Part shown: piece by piece, positions 23,044-31,216 of the stretch
Layout: each line of letters begins with the position of its first letter
How positions within the stretch are numbered: the first letter of the stretch is position 1
Assembly (NCBI RefSeq): GCF_946222305.1
Contig: NZ_CAMIHZ010000024.1
Location: 1 to 34,088, forward strand
Direction of reading: 5' to 3'
DNA from: an uncultured Corynebacterium sp.
GTDB lineage: Bacteria > Actinomycetota > Actinomycetes > Mycobacteriales > Mycobacteriaceae
DNA length: 34,088 nucleotides
The notes under the pieces: generated by a model
The model's input: only the letters and a program-made list of their open reading frames with translations
Told to the model about the DNA's origin: nothing
The model's database searches: none
Position numbers and translations under genes: made by a program

Positions 23044-24318
23044 ATGAAAGCCAAATTCTGGGTTGCATGGGGCCTGATCCACGCTGCGATTGCGGTAGTT
23101 GCCCTGCGAGGCAAAACCTCCGAGGACGTGACCTACTACTACAAGGGTCTGCACCCGTGGCAGTACCCGCACCGCGATATCTTCTTCAAAGGCGGCCCCG
23201 CAGCTCTACAAGAGTACCCTGATGCCGGCACGTGGCCGTTGCGCATCGTGGACATCCTCACTCCGGATGACCCAGCATTCTTCCGGGTGGGTTTCGTCAT
23301 CGCCATGACGTTGGTCTCTGGACTTTTCACTTTCCTGCTAGTGCGGCTGACCGAACGCCATCCCGCTCCCACTCGCCCCAAGCACTGGCCGGCGTTGTTC
23401 TGGTTGCTCTTCACTTGCGCGGCCTACCCGGTGATCCTCACCCGCTTGGACCTTGTCCCCGGCGTCCTCGTCGCGGTGACCGCCCTGTGGTGCGCCACCC
23501 GCCCACGCGTTTCGGCATTCCTGCTGGGTCTGGCTACTATGTCGAAACTGTGGCCGGGCGTATTGGCCGCCTCTTTCGTGGGTCATTGGAAAAACCGTGG
23601 AACATGGGCGCGCCTATTCTGGTTCGCAGCCTCCCTCGTGACACTCAGCTTGGTCACCATCGTGCTGTCCGGCCCCTCCCGTTTGACTTCCCCACTGTCA
23701 TACCAGGATGTCCGCGGCCTCCAGATCGAATCTCTGGCAGCCACCCCGTTCATCCTCGCGGCGGCTATCCGTCCCGCGACGTGGCATATCGAATACGCCG
23801 CGAGCAAGTCTTATGAAATCAGTGGCCCCGGCGTGGAGGCCGGAATCGCAGTCGCAAATGTCCTCACCATCCTTGCCCTCGCCGTCGCCGTGGGTTGCGC
23901 TGGATGGCGTCTATTCAAAACGGGCTGGTCTGCAGGCTATGTGGCACGCCTCAGCGCTCTGCTCATCATGCTGCTCATCGTGGGGAATAAAGTGTTGTCC
24001 CCGCAATATCTCATCTGGCTGGCCCCTCTGGTCGCTGTCATGCTGGCAGTACACTTCACCCGACAGACGTGGCGGGTCTCCATCCTGCTCCTCGCCACCG
24101 CTTTCCTCACGCTGCTGGTCTATCCCGCGACCTACACGCAGCTCACCGAAGGCCCTTCGATGTTGGCTGCGCTGATCTTGGTGGCCCGCAACGTTTTGAT
24201 GTTGGCTTTGGCCGTTGCGGTTGCGTGGCTCTTTTTTACCGACGCCACGCGCTCCCCCATCACAACGACAGCACGCCTCTCACCACGGCCGTCAACGCGC
24301 CCAGTGTCGCCACTGTAA
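23044..24318 (+). CDS. GT-C (DUF2029/GT87) mannosyltransferase-like membrane protein
   Basis: A polytopic membrane protein, 424 residues from ATG 23044, which has AAGGA 4 bases upstream (a GTG at 23008 gives 12 more residues but lacks that site). DUF2029 members use polyprenyl-phosphate sugars to build cell-envelope glycans such as lipomannan or arabinogalactan in this order. An early loop carries DVTYYYKGLHPWQYPHRD with acidic residues, typical for GT-C first loops. LPLL...ARLDLVPGVLVAVTALW and SKLWPG are family features (about 130-175). About nine to ten helices follow. The last 20 or so residues (FFTDATRSPITTTARLSPRP...) are polar, include a copy of the T-rich/CCGACGCC motif, and overlap the convergent TauE gene by 59 bases. 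Confidence 0.88.
   Translation: MKAKFWVAWGLIHAAIAVVALRGKTSEDVTYYYKGLHPWQYPHRDIFFKGGPAALQEYPDAGTWPLRIVDILTPDDPAFFRVGFVIAMTLVSGLFTFLLVRLTERHPAPTRPKHWPALFWLLFTCAAYPVILTRLDLVPGVLVAVTALWCATRPRVSAFLLGLATMSKLWPGVLAASFVGHWKNRGTWARLFWFAASLVTLSLVTIVLSGPSRLTSPLSYQDVRGLQIESLAATPFILAAAIRPATWHIEYAASKSYEISGPGVEAGIAVANVLTILALAVAVGCAGWRLFKTGWSAGYVARLSALLIMLLIVGNKVLSPQYLIWLAPLVAVMLAVHFTRQTWRVSILLLATAFLTLLVYPATYTQLTEGPSMLAALILVARNVLMLALAVAVAWLFFTDATRSPITTTARLSPRPSTRPVSPL
24231..24246 (+). repeat. T-rich/CCGACGCC motif copy at 3' end of DUF2029 gene
   Basis: CTTTTTTACCGACGCC, followed by AC as in the 9518 copy (15-base core TTTTACCGACGCCAC identical). It lies 14 bases before the end of the convergent TauE gene. 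Confidence 0.6.
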
Positions 24319-25009
24319 TCGCCAGCGTGCGAGCCGAATTCCGCGAGACTTTTCGGGCTAGGTATTTGCCCGTGAAGATTCCTACCCCCATCGCCACTAG
24401 GCCTGCAGGCCAAATCACCAACGGGACATTGGAGATATTGGCGGCGTCGGTGAAATATTTAGCAGCAAAGCTCACCACGCCAGAGACCACGAAGAGTGGC
24501 TGCAAGGTGGCGGCGAAAGAGCGCTGCTCCCAGCGGGCAGCTTGCGCATAAACCGTGAGGGCGGGGCCGGCGACGCCAGCAATGGTGTTCATGAAACCAC
24601 CAACGATGCCGGAGGTGATTGCAGGTGCGCGGCCATGCGCCACCGGCACACGGGATTGGCCGAAGGTAACCACCGTGAGCGCAATTACCAGCAACGTCCC
24701 CACGAAGATCTGCAGCCAAGCAACGGGCATGTTTTCTACGAGGTAGACGGCGGGTAGGGCGCCCAAGACCATGACTGGACCGATGAGCCAGAAGCGACGC
24801 CAATCGACGTGCGGGTGGGCGGAGAAAGAATTAACCAGTGCATTGATGGCCGCAAGGATATTGACGACCATGATCCCCACGATCGGCCCCATGACAAGTG
24901 CCAATACGGGAGCTGCGAGTAGTCCCATCCCCATCCCTGAGATGCGTTGAAGTGTTGCCCCGGCGACCACGACCGCGAATACGATGCCGACTACAAACCA
25001 CACACTCAT
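24260..25009 (-). CDS. TauE/SafE (TSUP) family permease
   Basis: A 249-residue membrane protein with about eight hydrophobic helices, family of sulfite/sulfoacetate/organosulfur exporters and thiosulfate carriers. Visible: RISGMGMGLLAAPVLALVMGP near the start and the second-half repeat GIVGGFMNTIAGVAGPALTVY. Substrate unknown. ATG at 25009 lies 6 bases after a TAGGGT -10 box (complement of 25016-25021), fitting a leaderless start. A GTG at 25015 directly abuts the box and is less likely. It overlaps the DUF2029 gene tail to tail by 59 bases and is divergent from the sortase-like gene. Confidence 0.9.
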   Translation of the reverse strand: MSVWFVVGIVFAVVVAGATLQRISGMGMGLLAAPVLALVMGPIVGIMVVNILAAINALVNSFSAHPHVDWRRFWLIGPVMVLGALPAVYLVENMPVAWLQIFVGTLLVIALTVVTFGQSRVPVAHGRAPAITSGIVGGFMNTIAGVAGPALTVYAQAARWEQRSFAATLQPLFVVSGVVSFAAKYFTDAANISNVPLVIWPAGLVAMGVGIFTGKYLARKVSRNSARTLAITVATLGALTAVVRGVLSL

Positions 25010-25059
25010 ATCCACACCCTAATGCGATGGGAAACTGCCATGTTTTACTTGGGTGCTCA

Positions 25060-25065
25060 TAAGAT
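25060..25065 (+). promoter_or_regulatory. -10 box for leaderless sortase-like gene
   Basis: TAAGAT plus 7 bases, then ATG at 25073. The whole TAAGATGAGTGACATG stretch is strikingly like that of lipB (TAAGATGTGACACATG). Confidence 0.55.
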
Positions 25066-25072
25066 GAGTGAC

Positions 25073-25903
25073 ATGCCTCAGCCACGCACCACACACCGTC
25101 GCCGTGTAGGGAAAGATCCCCGACGCGCCACCGTCGCCATTTTGCTGATCCTAATGCTGGTTCTCGCCGGGGGTGCCTTCTTCCTGAAGCAGCGCGAACC
25201 GGATCTGCAGGCGAATGCGCCGGCGCCTTCATCGACGTCCCCTAGTGCTTCCCAGCCGACCTCCACATCGGCTACCAAGAAGCCGAGTAAGGATGCAGGT
25301 GACGGCCGCAAGAACGATGCCAAGAGCAAAGGCGTGATGAAGGATCCCGCCACAGCGAATGCCGGGGATGCACCGCAGGCTGCCGGCGGTTTCAGCATGA
25401 ACGGGCCTGCGACGATCAGTGGTGCCACGTATGACGTGATGCCGTACCAGTTGCCGCTGAACCCCGCCGGTCCGCAGGCAACGATGGTGCGTTGGGTAGA
25501 TGGCCTGGGAGTGTCCCCGCAAAAGGCTCGGGAAGGCACCGTGTATGTTCTGGGCCATGCTTGGGGTTCGGCTCCCCTGGTTTTCAACCCGATCAGCGAG
25601 CGGGTCACTGCGGCTGTAAACCTCAGCCGTCCCGCGCAGAAGGTCAACGGCACGGACAACAAGCCGGTAAAACGCTACGCGACGAGCGTACTCAATGGTT
25701 CTGCCATCACCATGCGCGATAACCAGGGCAAAGCCCGCGTATGGAAGGTGACGAACAGCTGGCTGGTCGATAAGAACGAAGCGATTGTGGATCCCGATGT
25801 GATGGCTCAACACCGGCGGGGACGGATTATCCTCATCGCCTGCGCGGTATCAGGAGACCAAGACCTCGGTTATAACGTGATCGTCGAAGGACAATTGGCT
25901 TAG
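25073..25903 (+). CDS. Membrane-anchored sortase-like protein (class E/F type)
   Basis: A 276-residue protein from ATG 25073, set by the -10 box; longer frames upstream overlap the divergent promoter. A basic start and one helix (about 20-38, ATVAILLILMLVLAGGAFFL) are followed by a Ser/Thr/Lys-rich stalk (about 45-105) and a sortase-like domain (about 108-276). His162 in YVLGHAWG and Cys257 in LIACAVSG match the catalytic pair. The Arg usually found about ten residues after the Cys is not visible (DLGYNVIVEG). It may be active in an unusual way or be inactive. No pilin or LPXTG substrate gene is adjacent. The stalk suggests action outside the membrane. Confidence 0.78.
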   Translation: MPQPRTTHRRRVGKDPRRATVAILLILMLVLAGGAFFLKQREPDLQANAPAPSSTSPSASQPTSTSATKKPSKDAGDGRKNDAKSKGVMKDPATANAGDAPQAAGGFSMNGPATISGATYDVMPYQLPLNPAGPQATMVRWVDGLGVSPQKAREGTVYVLGHAWGSAPLVFNPISERVTAAVNLSRPAQKVNGTDNKPVKRYATSVLNGSAITMRDNQGKARVWKVTNSWLVDKNEAIVDPDVMAQHRRGRIILIACAVSGDQDLGYNVIVEGQLA

Positions 25904-25928
25904 CGGCTTGGTATTGAATCCAGACAGG

Positions 25929-26573
25929 CTAGCGCAGCGCACGGCGGATTTTCGCAGCAGTCATCGCGCAGGAAGCATCACGGTTGTGATCCACCGGGTA
26001 GCTGCGACACACATCGGAACCATGGGCGAGCACCATGAAGGTGGCCGCGGATAGTTCCTCGGAGAACGTCTCTTCATCTTCCTCAGTGGCCACTACTGTG
26101 ATCACCGGCAGCGATGCATTTTGCTCCGCGTCGATACGCGGGTGGCTCGGGCAGGCATTTGCAGCCGCCAACCGCACGACCGCGTGGGCGGCGATCCCCA
26201 CCGCATTGCGTGCTTCCGCCAATTGCGCTACGCGCCGGCGAAACTCCAACATGCTGGGCATGGTGACGTGGTGCTCGCGCCATTGTGCCGTGGCGTGAGC
26301 GCGATCAAGGGCAACGCCCAACGCATCAGCGTGAGCGCGTAATGCGTCGGCCACGTCGCTGGCGCAGCCGGCGGACTCGAGGGCGTCGAGTAAGACTTTG
26401 AGGCCCTCCCAGTGCTGCTCCAAGTAGGCAGCACGGGCGTGGAGGGGCAGGCCATCGGAGTTCATTCGTTCCCACACGGGCGAGCGCTGCAGCGCAGCCG
26501 TGACCATCTCGGTGGTCGTGGCCACCAGCGGTTGGACATCGCGGAAATGCGCGAATGTGTGGGGAGCTTGCAT
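25929..26573 (-). CDS. Diverged heme-oxygenase-fold protein (HmuO position), heme ligand lost
   Basis: 214 residues from the ATG at 26573, chosen because TATGCT (complement of 26581-26586) lies 7 bases upstream; ATG 26585 lies inside that box. In Corynebacterium glutamicum the gene beside glnE is, as I recall, heme oxygenase hmuO of about 215 residues. By eye the helical pattern aligns with HmuO: AAYLEQHWEGLKVLLDALES with its EFTRLQEQAW helix, QWREHHVTMPSMLEFRRRV with EWRSRITASPAVIDYVNRL, and AAHAVVRLA with VAHHYVRYL. The proximal His position (HmuO His20) falls near Thr25, and the GDLSGGQ distal motif is absent. So it is probably not a heme degrader. A DtxR-like box overlaps its promoter. 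The fold assignment is inference. Confidence 0.6.
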   Translation of the reverse strand: MQAPHTFAHFRDVQPLVATTTEMVTAALQRSPVWERMNSDGLPLHARAAYLEQHWEGLKVLLDALESAGCASDVADALRAHADALGVALDRAHATAQWREHHVTMPSMLEFRRRVAQLAEARNAVGIAAHAVVRLAAANACPSHPRIDAEQNASLPVITVVATEEDEETFSEELSAATFMVLAHGSDVCRSYPVDHNRDASCAMTAAKIRRALR

Positions 26574-26592
26574 GAGAGTTAGCATAACCTAA
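26574..26592 (-). promoter_or_regulatory. DtxR-like iron box overlapping the -10 of the HmuO-like gene
   Basis: TTAGGTTATGCTAACTCTC on the minus strand matches the DtxR consensus TTAGGTTAGGCTAACCTAA in 14 of 19 positions, 14 of the first 15. It contains the -10 TATGCT. Confidence 0.6.
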
Positions 26593-26606
26593 CCCGCGGG
26601 GTCACG

Positions 26607-29600
26607 CTAGTTTGCGAATTCCAATCCCACATCCTCGCCCCAGAACACGCGATCCACCACGCGACGAGATTTACGCGTTTTCTTCAGGTAGTCATCAAGG
26701 AATTCCTGAGCTTGCTCCGGCGCCCAGTTCGCAGCGGCAGCAACGTGGCGAAGTCCTTCGCCTGGGCCGGGAAGTTGGTCCTTGCGCTTCCCGCGCACAA
26801 GCACGATGGCATTGCGCGCGTTAGTAGCGCCGATCCACGCTTCGCGAAGTGTCAGCGCGTCGGCTTCACTGATGAACTCCATGGCCGCTAGCTCGCGCAG
26901 GGATTCCAATGTGGACGTGTTCTGCAGCAGCCGGGACTTGTAACCGTGCTCCATCTGCAACAACTGCACGGTCCACTCCACATCGGTCAGGGCGCCGCGC
27001 CCCAGTTTGGTGTGGGTATTGCGATCCGCTCCGCGGGGCAAGCGTTCAGCATCCACGCGTGCCTTCATCCGGCGCACTTCGGCCACAGTTTGGCGATTAG
27101 CGCCACCCTCCGGATAGCGGAATTCGTCGGTCATACGCAGGAACTTGATACCCAGATCTTTGTCTCCGGCGATCCACGTTGCCCGCAGCAACGCTTGCAT
27201 TTCCCATACTTCGCCCCATTCAGCGTAGTAGCGACGATAGGATTCCAGCGTGCGCACCACTGCGCCTTGGCGGCCTTCTGGGCGCAGGTCGATATCCACT
27301 TCAAGTGGCGGATCCTGGGATGGCTTGCCCAACCGCGAACGCACGGATTCGCAGATCATGGTGGCCCATTTCACGGCCTCGGTATCCTCGATGCCCTCTT
27401 CGGCCTCGGTGACGAACATGACGTCCGCATCGGAGCCGTATCCCAGCTCCGCGCCACCTAGCCGGCCCATACCGATCACACTGATCTTGGCGGGCGGGTT
27501 CTTTGCGTGCTGGTCAGCCCACCAGCGAATCTCAGAGGCAAGGGCGGCTTCCAACACGGCATCCCACACCAGGGACAGGGAACGGCACACTTCCTCCACA
27601 TCCATGAATCCCAGCAGATCCGCGCTGGCTACCCGGGCCAATTCCGCGCGGCGCAGACTGCGCGCAATACTAATGGCCCGATCCGGATCCCGCTGACGCG
27701 CGACGGCCGCCACCAGGGAGTTCGTCACAACTTCAGGTTCTTGCCCCAAGAACTTCGGGCCGGTTGCTCCATCGGAGAGAAGTTTGATGGAGTCCACAGA
27801 ATTCAGCAACAGCTCGGCCGCGTAGGGTGAGGTTCCCAGGATATACATTAACCGTTTACCCACGATGTTTTCATCGCGGAGCAAACGCAGGAACCAGCTG
27901 CGATCCTCGGCCCGCTCGCTCAGCTTGCGGTAGTTCAACAGCCCAGAATCAGGATCCACCGTGGAACCCAGCCACTCCAGCAACGTCGGCAAAATAATGG
28001 CTTGAAGTTTGTGTTTGCGTGTACTGCCACTGGCCAACGCAGTGAGGTGTTCAAAAGCCCGCTCCGGATAGGCATAACCCAAAAACGCCAACTGTCGTTT
28101 CGCAGCATCGGGGCTGAGGCGCACCGTATCGGCGCTCATTGCCACCACGGACGTCAGCAATGGGCGGTAGAACAACTTCGCGTGGAGCTGCTGGATGTGC
28201 TTCGACGTGCGCTTGAACTCCGACTGCAACACGCTAATCGCGTTTTCCGCGGCGTCGGCCCGAAAGCCCGAGGCCCGTGCCAACCACCGCAGGGACTTCA
28301 TGTCGTCATCCGGAGGCAGGGTGTGGGTGCGCCGCAGCCGCTGCAACTGCAACCGGTGTTCTAGCAAGCGCATGAACTCGTAGTTTTCTATGAGGTTCGC
28401 GCCATCTTCGCGACCGATATATCCGGCCTGAATCAGTGCCCGCAAAGCCTGCACCGTCGATCGCACGCGCAGGGATTCGTCTGTCCTTCCGTGCACCAAC
28501 TGCAGCAACTGCACAGCGAATTCCACATCGCGCAAGCCACCTGGCCCCAGCTTCAGCTCGCGGTAGCGGATCTCTTCTGGAACATTGTCAATCACCCGGC
28601 GGCGCATCGCCTGCACATCAGGCACGAAATCCTCACGCTCAGAGGCCGCCCACACCTTCGGGGCAATCCCTTCGATGTACCGCTGCCCCAGCTCCAGATC
28701 TCCGGTCATCGGGCGTGCCTTCAACAGGGCTTGGAACTCCCACGTCTTAGCCCACCGGTCGTAATACGTCAGGTGCGAATCCAAGGTGCGCACTAGAGCC
28801 CCCTGCTTGCCCTCGGGGCGTAACGCCGCATCGACCTCGAAGAACACGCGTGTCCCGATGTTGACGAACCCGCCAGCCCACCGCGTGGCTTTGCTATCCG
28901 CGGGTTCCGCAACGAACACCACGTCCACATCGGAGATATAGTTCAGCTCTTGAGCCCCGCACTTACCCATGGCAATCACAGCTAGATCCGCTGGTTGCGA
29001 TGCATTCTCATCGTTCGGCCCGCCGTACACCGCGCTACACGCCACCGCCAAAGCCGCTGTCAGCGCAGCATCCGCCGCATCCGCCAGTGCCCGCCCCACC
29101 GTCTCGAACGGAACTCTCTCCTCCTCTGAGCCCCCCGTGGTGCGCATCACGAATGTGCCCGCGCAATCCATCGCAGCAACACGCGCCAGCAAACCTCGAT
29201 ACGCCTGGCGCATCGCCATATCGGCCTCCGGTCCTTGCAACCCGGCGCGGTACACCCTTTTCTTTTCCGACGCCTCGCCATCCACTGGCACAGCTTCCAC
29301 GGACCGCAACATGATCTCCATCATGTCGTCGCCCGAGGGCATGCCTAGGGCCAGTTCGGGCCATGTTTCCGGGTGAGCTACGATGTGGTCTCCCAGCATG
29401 GTTGAAGCGCCGAACAGGCCCAGCAACCTACTGCGGAAAACTTGGTCCTGCTCCAAGGCGTTCATCAGGGAGCCCGGGGAGGCGTCGGGGATAGAATGTG
29501 CCTCCGGCAAATGCGCCACTCCCCCGCCGTCACACACCGGCGGTTGCCACGAGAGGTCTGCACCTTCATCCTCTGCCTCCTTGAGCGCCTGCACGAGGCG

Positions 29601-29789
29601 AATCACGTTGTTCAGCGCCAAGTCTGGGTCGGCTGCGGTGGCCAGTCCCCACAGCAGCGGCGCCTTGCCGGGTTCATCCCATCCCAAGTTCGCTAGGTCC
29701 TCAGCAGCGCGGGGATGTTTTAAACCCAGTTGACGCGTGGAAGGCACGTCGGAGCGTGAGGTTTTAGGTCGGTGCATTGAAGGGGTCAT
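26607..29789 (-). CDS. glnE: Bifunctional glutamine synthetase adenylyltransferase/deadenylase GlnE
   Basis: Adds or removes AMP on the regulatory tyrosine of GlnA1 (Tyr406 of the protein at 6395-7831). The 1060-residue protein has two nucleotidyltransferase domains: GKCGAQELNYISDVDVVFV (about 275-293, deadenylating half) and GMGRLGGAELGYGSDADVMFV (about 770-790, adenylating half). Each is followed by DxxLRPEGKQG/RQGAVVRTL-type repeats. Length is normal for Actinobacteria. Start: ATG 29789 directly abuts GAGGAG, and ATG 29777 lies 12 bases after it, so the true start is uncertain by four residues. It follows glnA2 by 30 bases and is probably co-transcribed. A copy of the T-rich motif (29258-29274) is antisense within codons 172-178. 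Confidence 0.97.
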   Translation of the reverse strand: MTPSMHRPKTSRSDVPSTRQLGLKHPRAAEDLANLGWDEPGKAPLLWGLATAADPDLALNNVIRLVQALKEAEDEGADLSWQPPVCDGGGVAHLPEAHSIPDASPGSLMNALEQDQVFRSRLLGLFGASTMLGDHIVAHPETWPELALGMPSGDDMMEIMLRSVEAVPVDGEASEKKRVYRAGLQGPEADMAMRQAYRGLLARVAAMDCAGTFVMRTTGGSEEERVPFETVGRALADAADAALTAALAVACSAVYGGPNDENASQPADLAVIAMGKCGAQELNYISDVDVVFVAEPADSKATRWAGGFVNIGTRVFFEVDAALRPEGKQGALVRTLDSHLTYYDRWAKTWEFQALLKARPMTGDLELGQRYIEGIAPKVWAASEREDFVPDVQAMRRRVIDNVPEEIRYRELKLGPGGLRDVEFAVQLLQLVHGRTDESLRVRSTVQALRALIQAGYIGREDGANLIENYEFMRLLEHRLQLQRLRRTHTLPPDDDMKSLRWLARASGFRADAAENAISVLQSEFKRTSKHIQQLHAKLFYRPLLTSVVAMSADTVRLSPDAAKRQLAFLGYAYPERAFEHLTALASGSTRKHKLQAIILPTLLEWLGSTVDPDSGLLNYRKLSERAEDRSWFLRLLRDENIVGKRLMYILGTSPYAAELLLNSVDSIKLLSDGATGPKFLGQEPEVVTNSLVAAVARQRDPDRAISIARSLRRAELARVASADLLGFMDVEEVCRSLSLVWDAVLEAALASEIRWWADQHAKNPPAKISVIGMGRLGGAELGYGSDADVMFVTEAEEGIEDTEAVKWATMICESVRSRLGKPSQDPPLEVDIDLRPEGRQGAVVRTLESYRRYYAEWGEVWEMQALLRATWIAGDKDLGIKFLRMTDEFRYPEGGANRQTVAEVRRMKARVDAERLPRGADRNTHTKLGRGALTDVEWTVQLLQMEHGYKSRLLQNTSTLESLRELAAMEFISEADALTLREAWIGATNARNAIVLVRGKRKDQLPGPGEGLRHVAAAANWAPEQAQEFLDDYLKKTRKSRRVVDRVFWGEDVGLEFAN

Positions 29790-29819
29790 CTCCTCGGGCT
29801 GGCGAAGTGCGGGTGAAAA

Positions 29820-31157
29820 CTAAAACGGCAGGTTGTGTTCCAATTCCCACGGCGTGATCTGAGATTGGTACTCGTGCCATTCGCGCCATTTGTTGCGGAG
29901 GAAGAACTCAAAGACATGCTCACCGAGCGCATCGGCGACCAGCTCGGAACGTTCCATTTCGCGCAGCGCTTGGTTGAGGTCGCTGGGTAGGTCCGCATAA
30001 CCAGCCGCAATACGCTCGCGGCGGGTCATGTGCGAGACATCCTCTTCAGCCGGGTTGGGAAGTTCGTAGCCCTCCCTAATGCCACGCAGTCCGGCTGCTA
30101 GCAGCACGGTGTAGGCCAAGTAGGGGTTGCACGAGCTGTCCGGAGTGCGGATCTCCACACGGCGGGAGGCTGCCTTGTTTTGGGTGTACATCGGCAAACG
30201 GATCATCGCCGAACGGTTGGAGGCTCCCCACGCAGCTGCCCGCGGTGCTTCATCTCCGGAGGTAATGCGTTTGTAACTATTCACCCATTGATTTGTCACT
30301 GCCGAAATCTCGGAGGCATGGTGCAAGATGCCCGCAATGAAAGACCTTGCCGTAGTGGAAAGGCGCAGTTCGTCATCAGGATCATGGAATGCGTTTTCCT
30401 CGCCTTCGAACAACGACATGTGCGTGTGCATCGCCGAACCCGCGTAGTCGGCGAACGGCTTGGGCATAAACGTTGCGCGCACACCGTTGCGGCGGGCGAC
30501 CTGCTTAATGAGGTAGCGGAATGTCATGACATTATCGGCCATGGACAATGCGTCTGCGTAACGCAGGTCGATTTCCTGCTGCCCCGGGGCGGTTTCGTGG
30601 TGGGAAAACTCCACGGAAATTCCCATGCGTTCCAGCGTGCTCATCGCCTGGGAGCGGAACCCCGGAGCTTCCTGCGAAACGGCTTGGTCGAAGTATCCGC
30701 CCATGTCGGCGGGCACGGGGTGCTCGGTGGTGGAATCCTGCTTCAACAGGAAAAACTCGATCTCTGGGTGCACGTAGCACGTGAACCCCTGGTCCGCGGC
30801 CTTCTTCATTTGGCGGCGCAGTACCTGACGGGGGTCCGCCCACGACGGCTGGCCATCGGGCATGACGATATCGCAAAACATGCGGGCGGATAGATGACCT
30901 TCCGGCGTTTCCGGGAAGGGCATGATCTGGAACGTCGAAGGATCGGGGCGGGCAATGTTATCGGATTCTGCGATACGGGAGAATCCCTCAATCGCTGACC
31001 CATCGAAACCAATGCCTTCTTCGAATGCCCCTTCCAGCTCCGCAGGAACCACCGCTACGGACTTGAGGTAGCCCTGAATATCGGTGAACCACAATCGAAC
31101 GAAGCGAATATCGCGTTCTTCCAGCGTGCTGAGGACATACTCCTGTTGGCGATTCAT
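29820..31157 (-). CDS. glnA2: Glutamine synthetase-like protein GlnA2
   Basis: A type I-alpha-like glutamine synthetase homolog, 445 residues. Landmarks: RLWFTDIQGYLKSVAV, FDGSAIEGFSRIAESD, EIEFFLL, SHHETAPGQQEIDLRY, FMPKPFADYAGSAMHTHMSLF, NRSAMIRLP, EIRTPDSSCNPYLAY. The adenylylation region of GlnA1 is missing: the corresponding place reads HMTRRERIAAGYADLPSDL. In corynebacteria it is dispensable for glutamine supply, and its role is unclear. The start is ATG 31157, 7 bases after TACAAT (complement of 31165-31170), so the transcript is leaderless. An ATG three codons upstream lies inside that box. It is divergent from panB. Confidence 0.95.
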   Translation of the reverse strand: MNRQQEYVLSTLEERDIRFVRLWFTDIQGYLKSVAVVPAELEGAFEEGIGFDGSAIEGFSRIAESDNIARPDPSTFQIMPFPETPEGHLSARMFCDIVMPDGQPSWADPRQVLRRQMKKAADQGFTCYVHPEIEFFLLKQDSTTEHPVPADMGGYFDQAVSQEAPGFRSQAMSTLERMGISVEFSHHETAPGQQEIDLRYADALSMADNVMTFRYLIKQVARRNGVRATFMPKPFADYAGSAMHTHMSLFEGEENAFHDPDDELRLSTTARSFIAGILHHASEISAVTNQWVNSYKRITSGDEAPRAAAWGASNRSAMIRLPMYTQNKAASRRVEIRTPDSSCNPYLAYTVLLAAGLRGIREGYELPNPAEEDVSHMTRRERIAAGYADLPSDLNQALREMERSELVADALGEHVFEFFLRNKWREWHEYQSQITPWELEHNLPF

Positions 31158-31164
31158 GCAGCCC

Positions 31165-31170
31165 ATTGTA
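31165..31170 (-). promoter_or_regulatory. -10 box for leaderless glnA2
   Basis: TACAAT on the minus strand, then 7 bases and the ATG at 31157. Confidence 0.6.
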
Positions 31171-31216
31171 GGGCACTGGTCGGACAGCGCCGGTGGCTAT
31201 GGCACAATCTGCAGGC

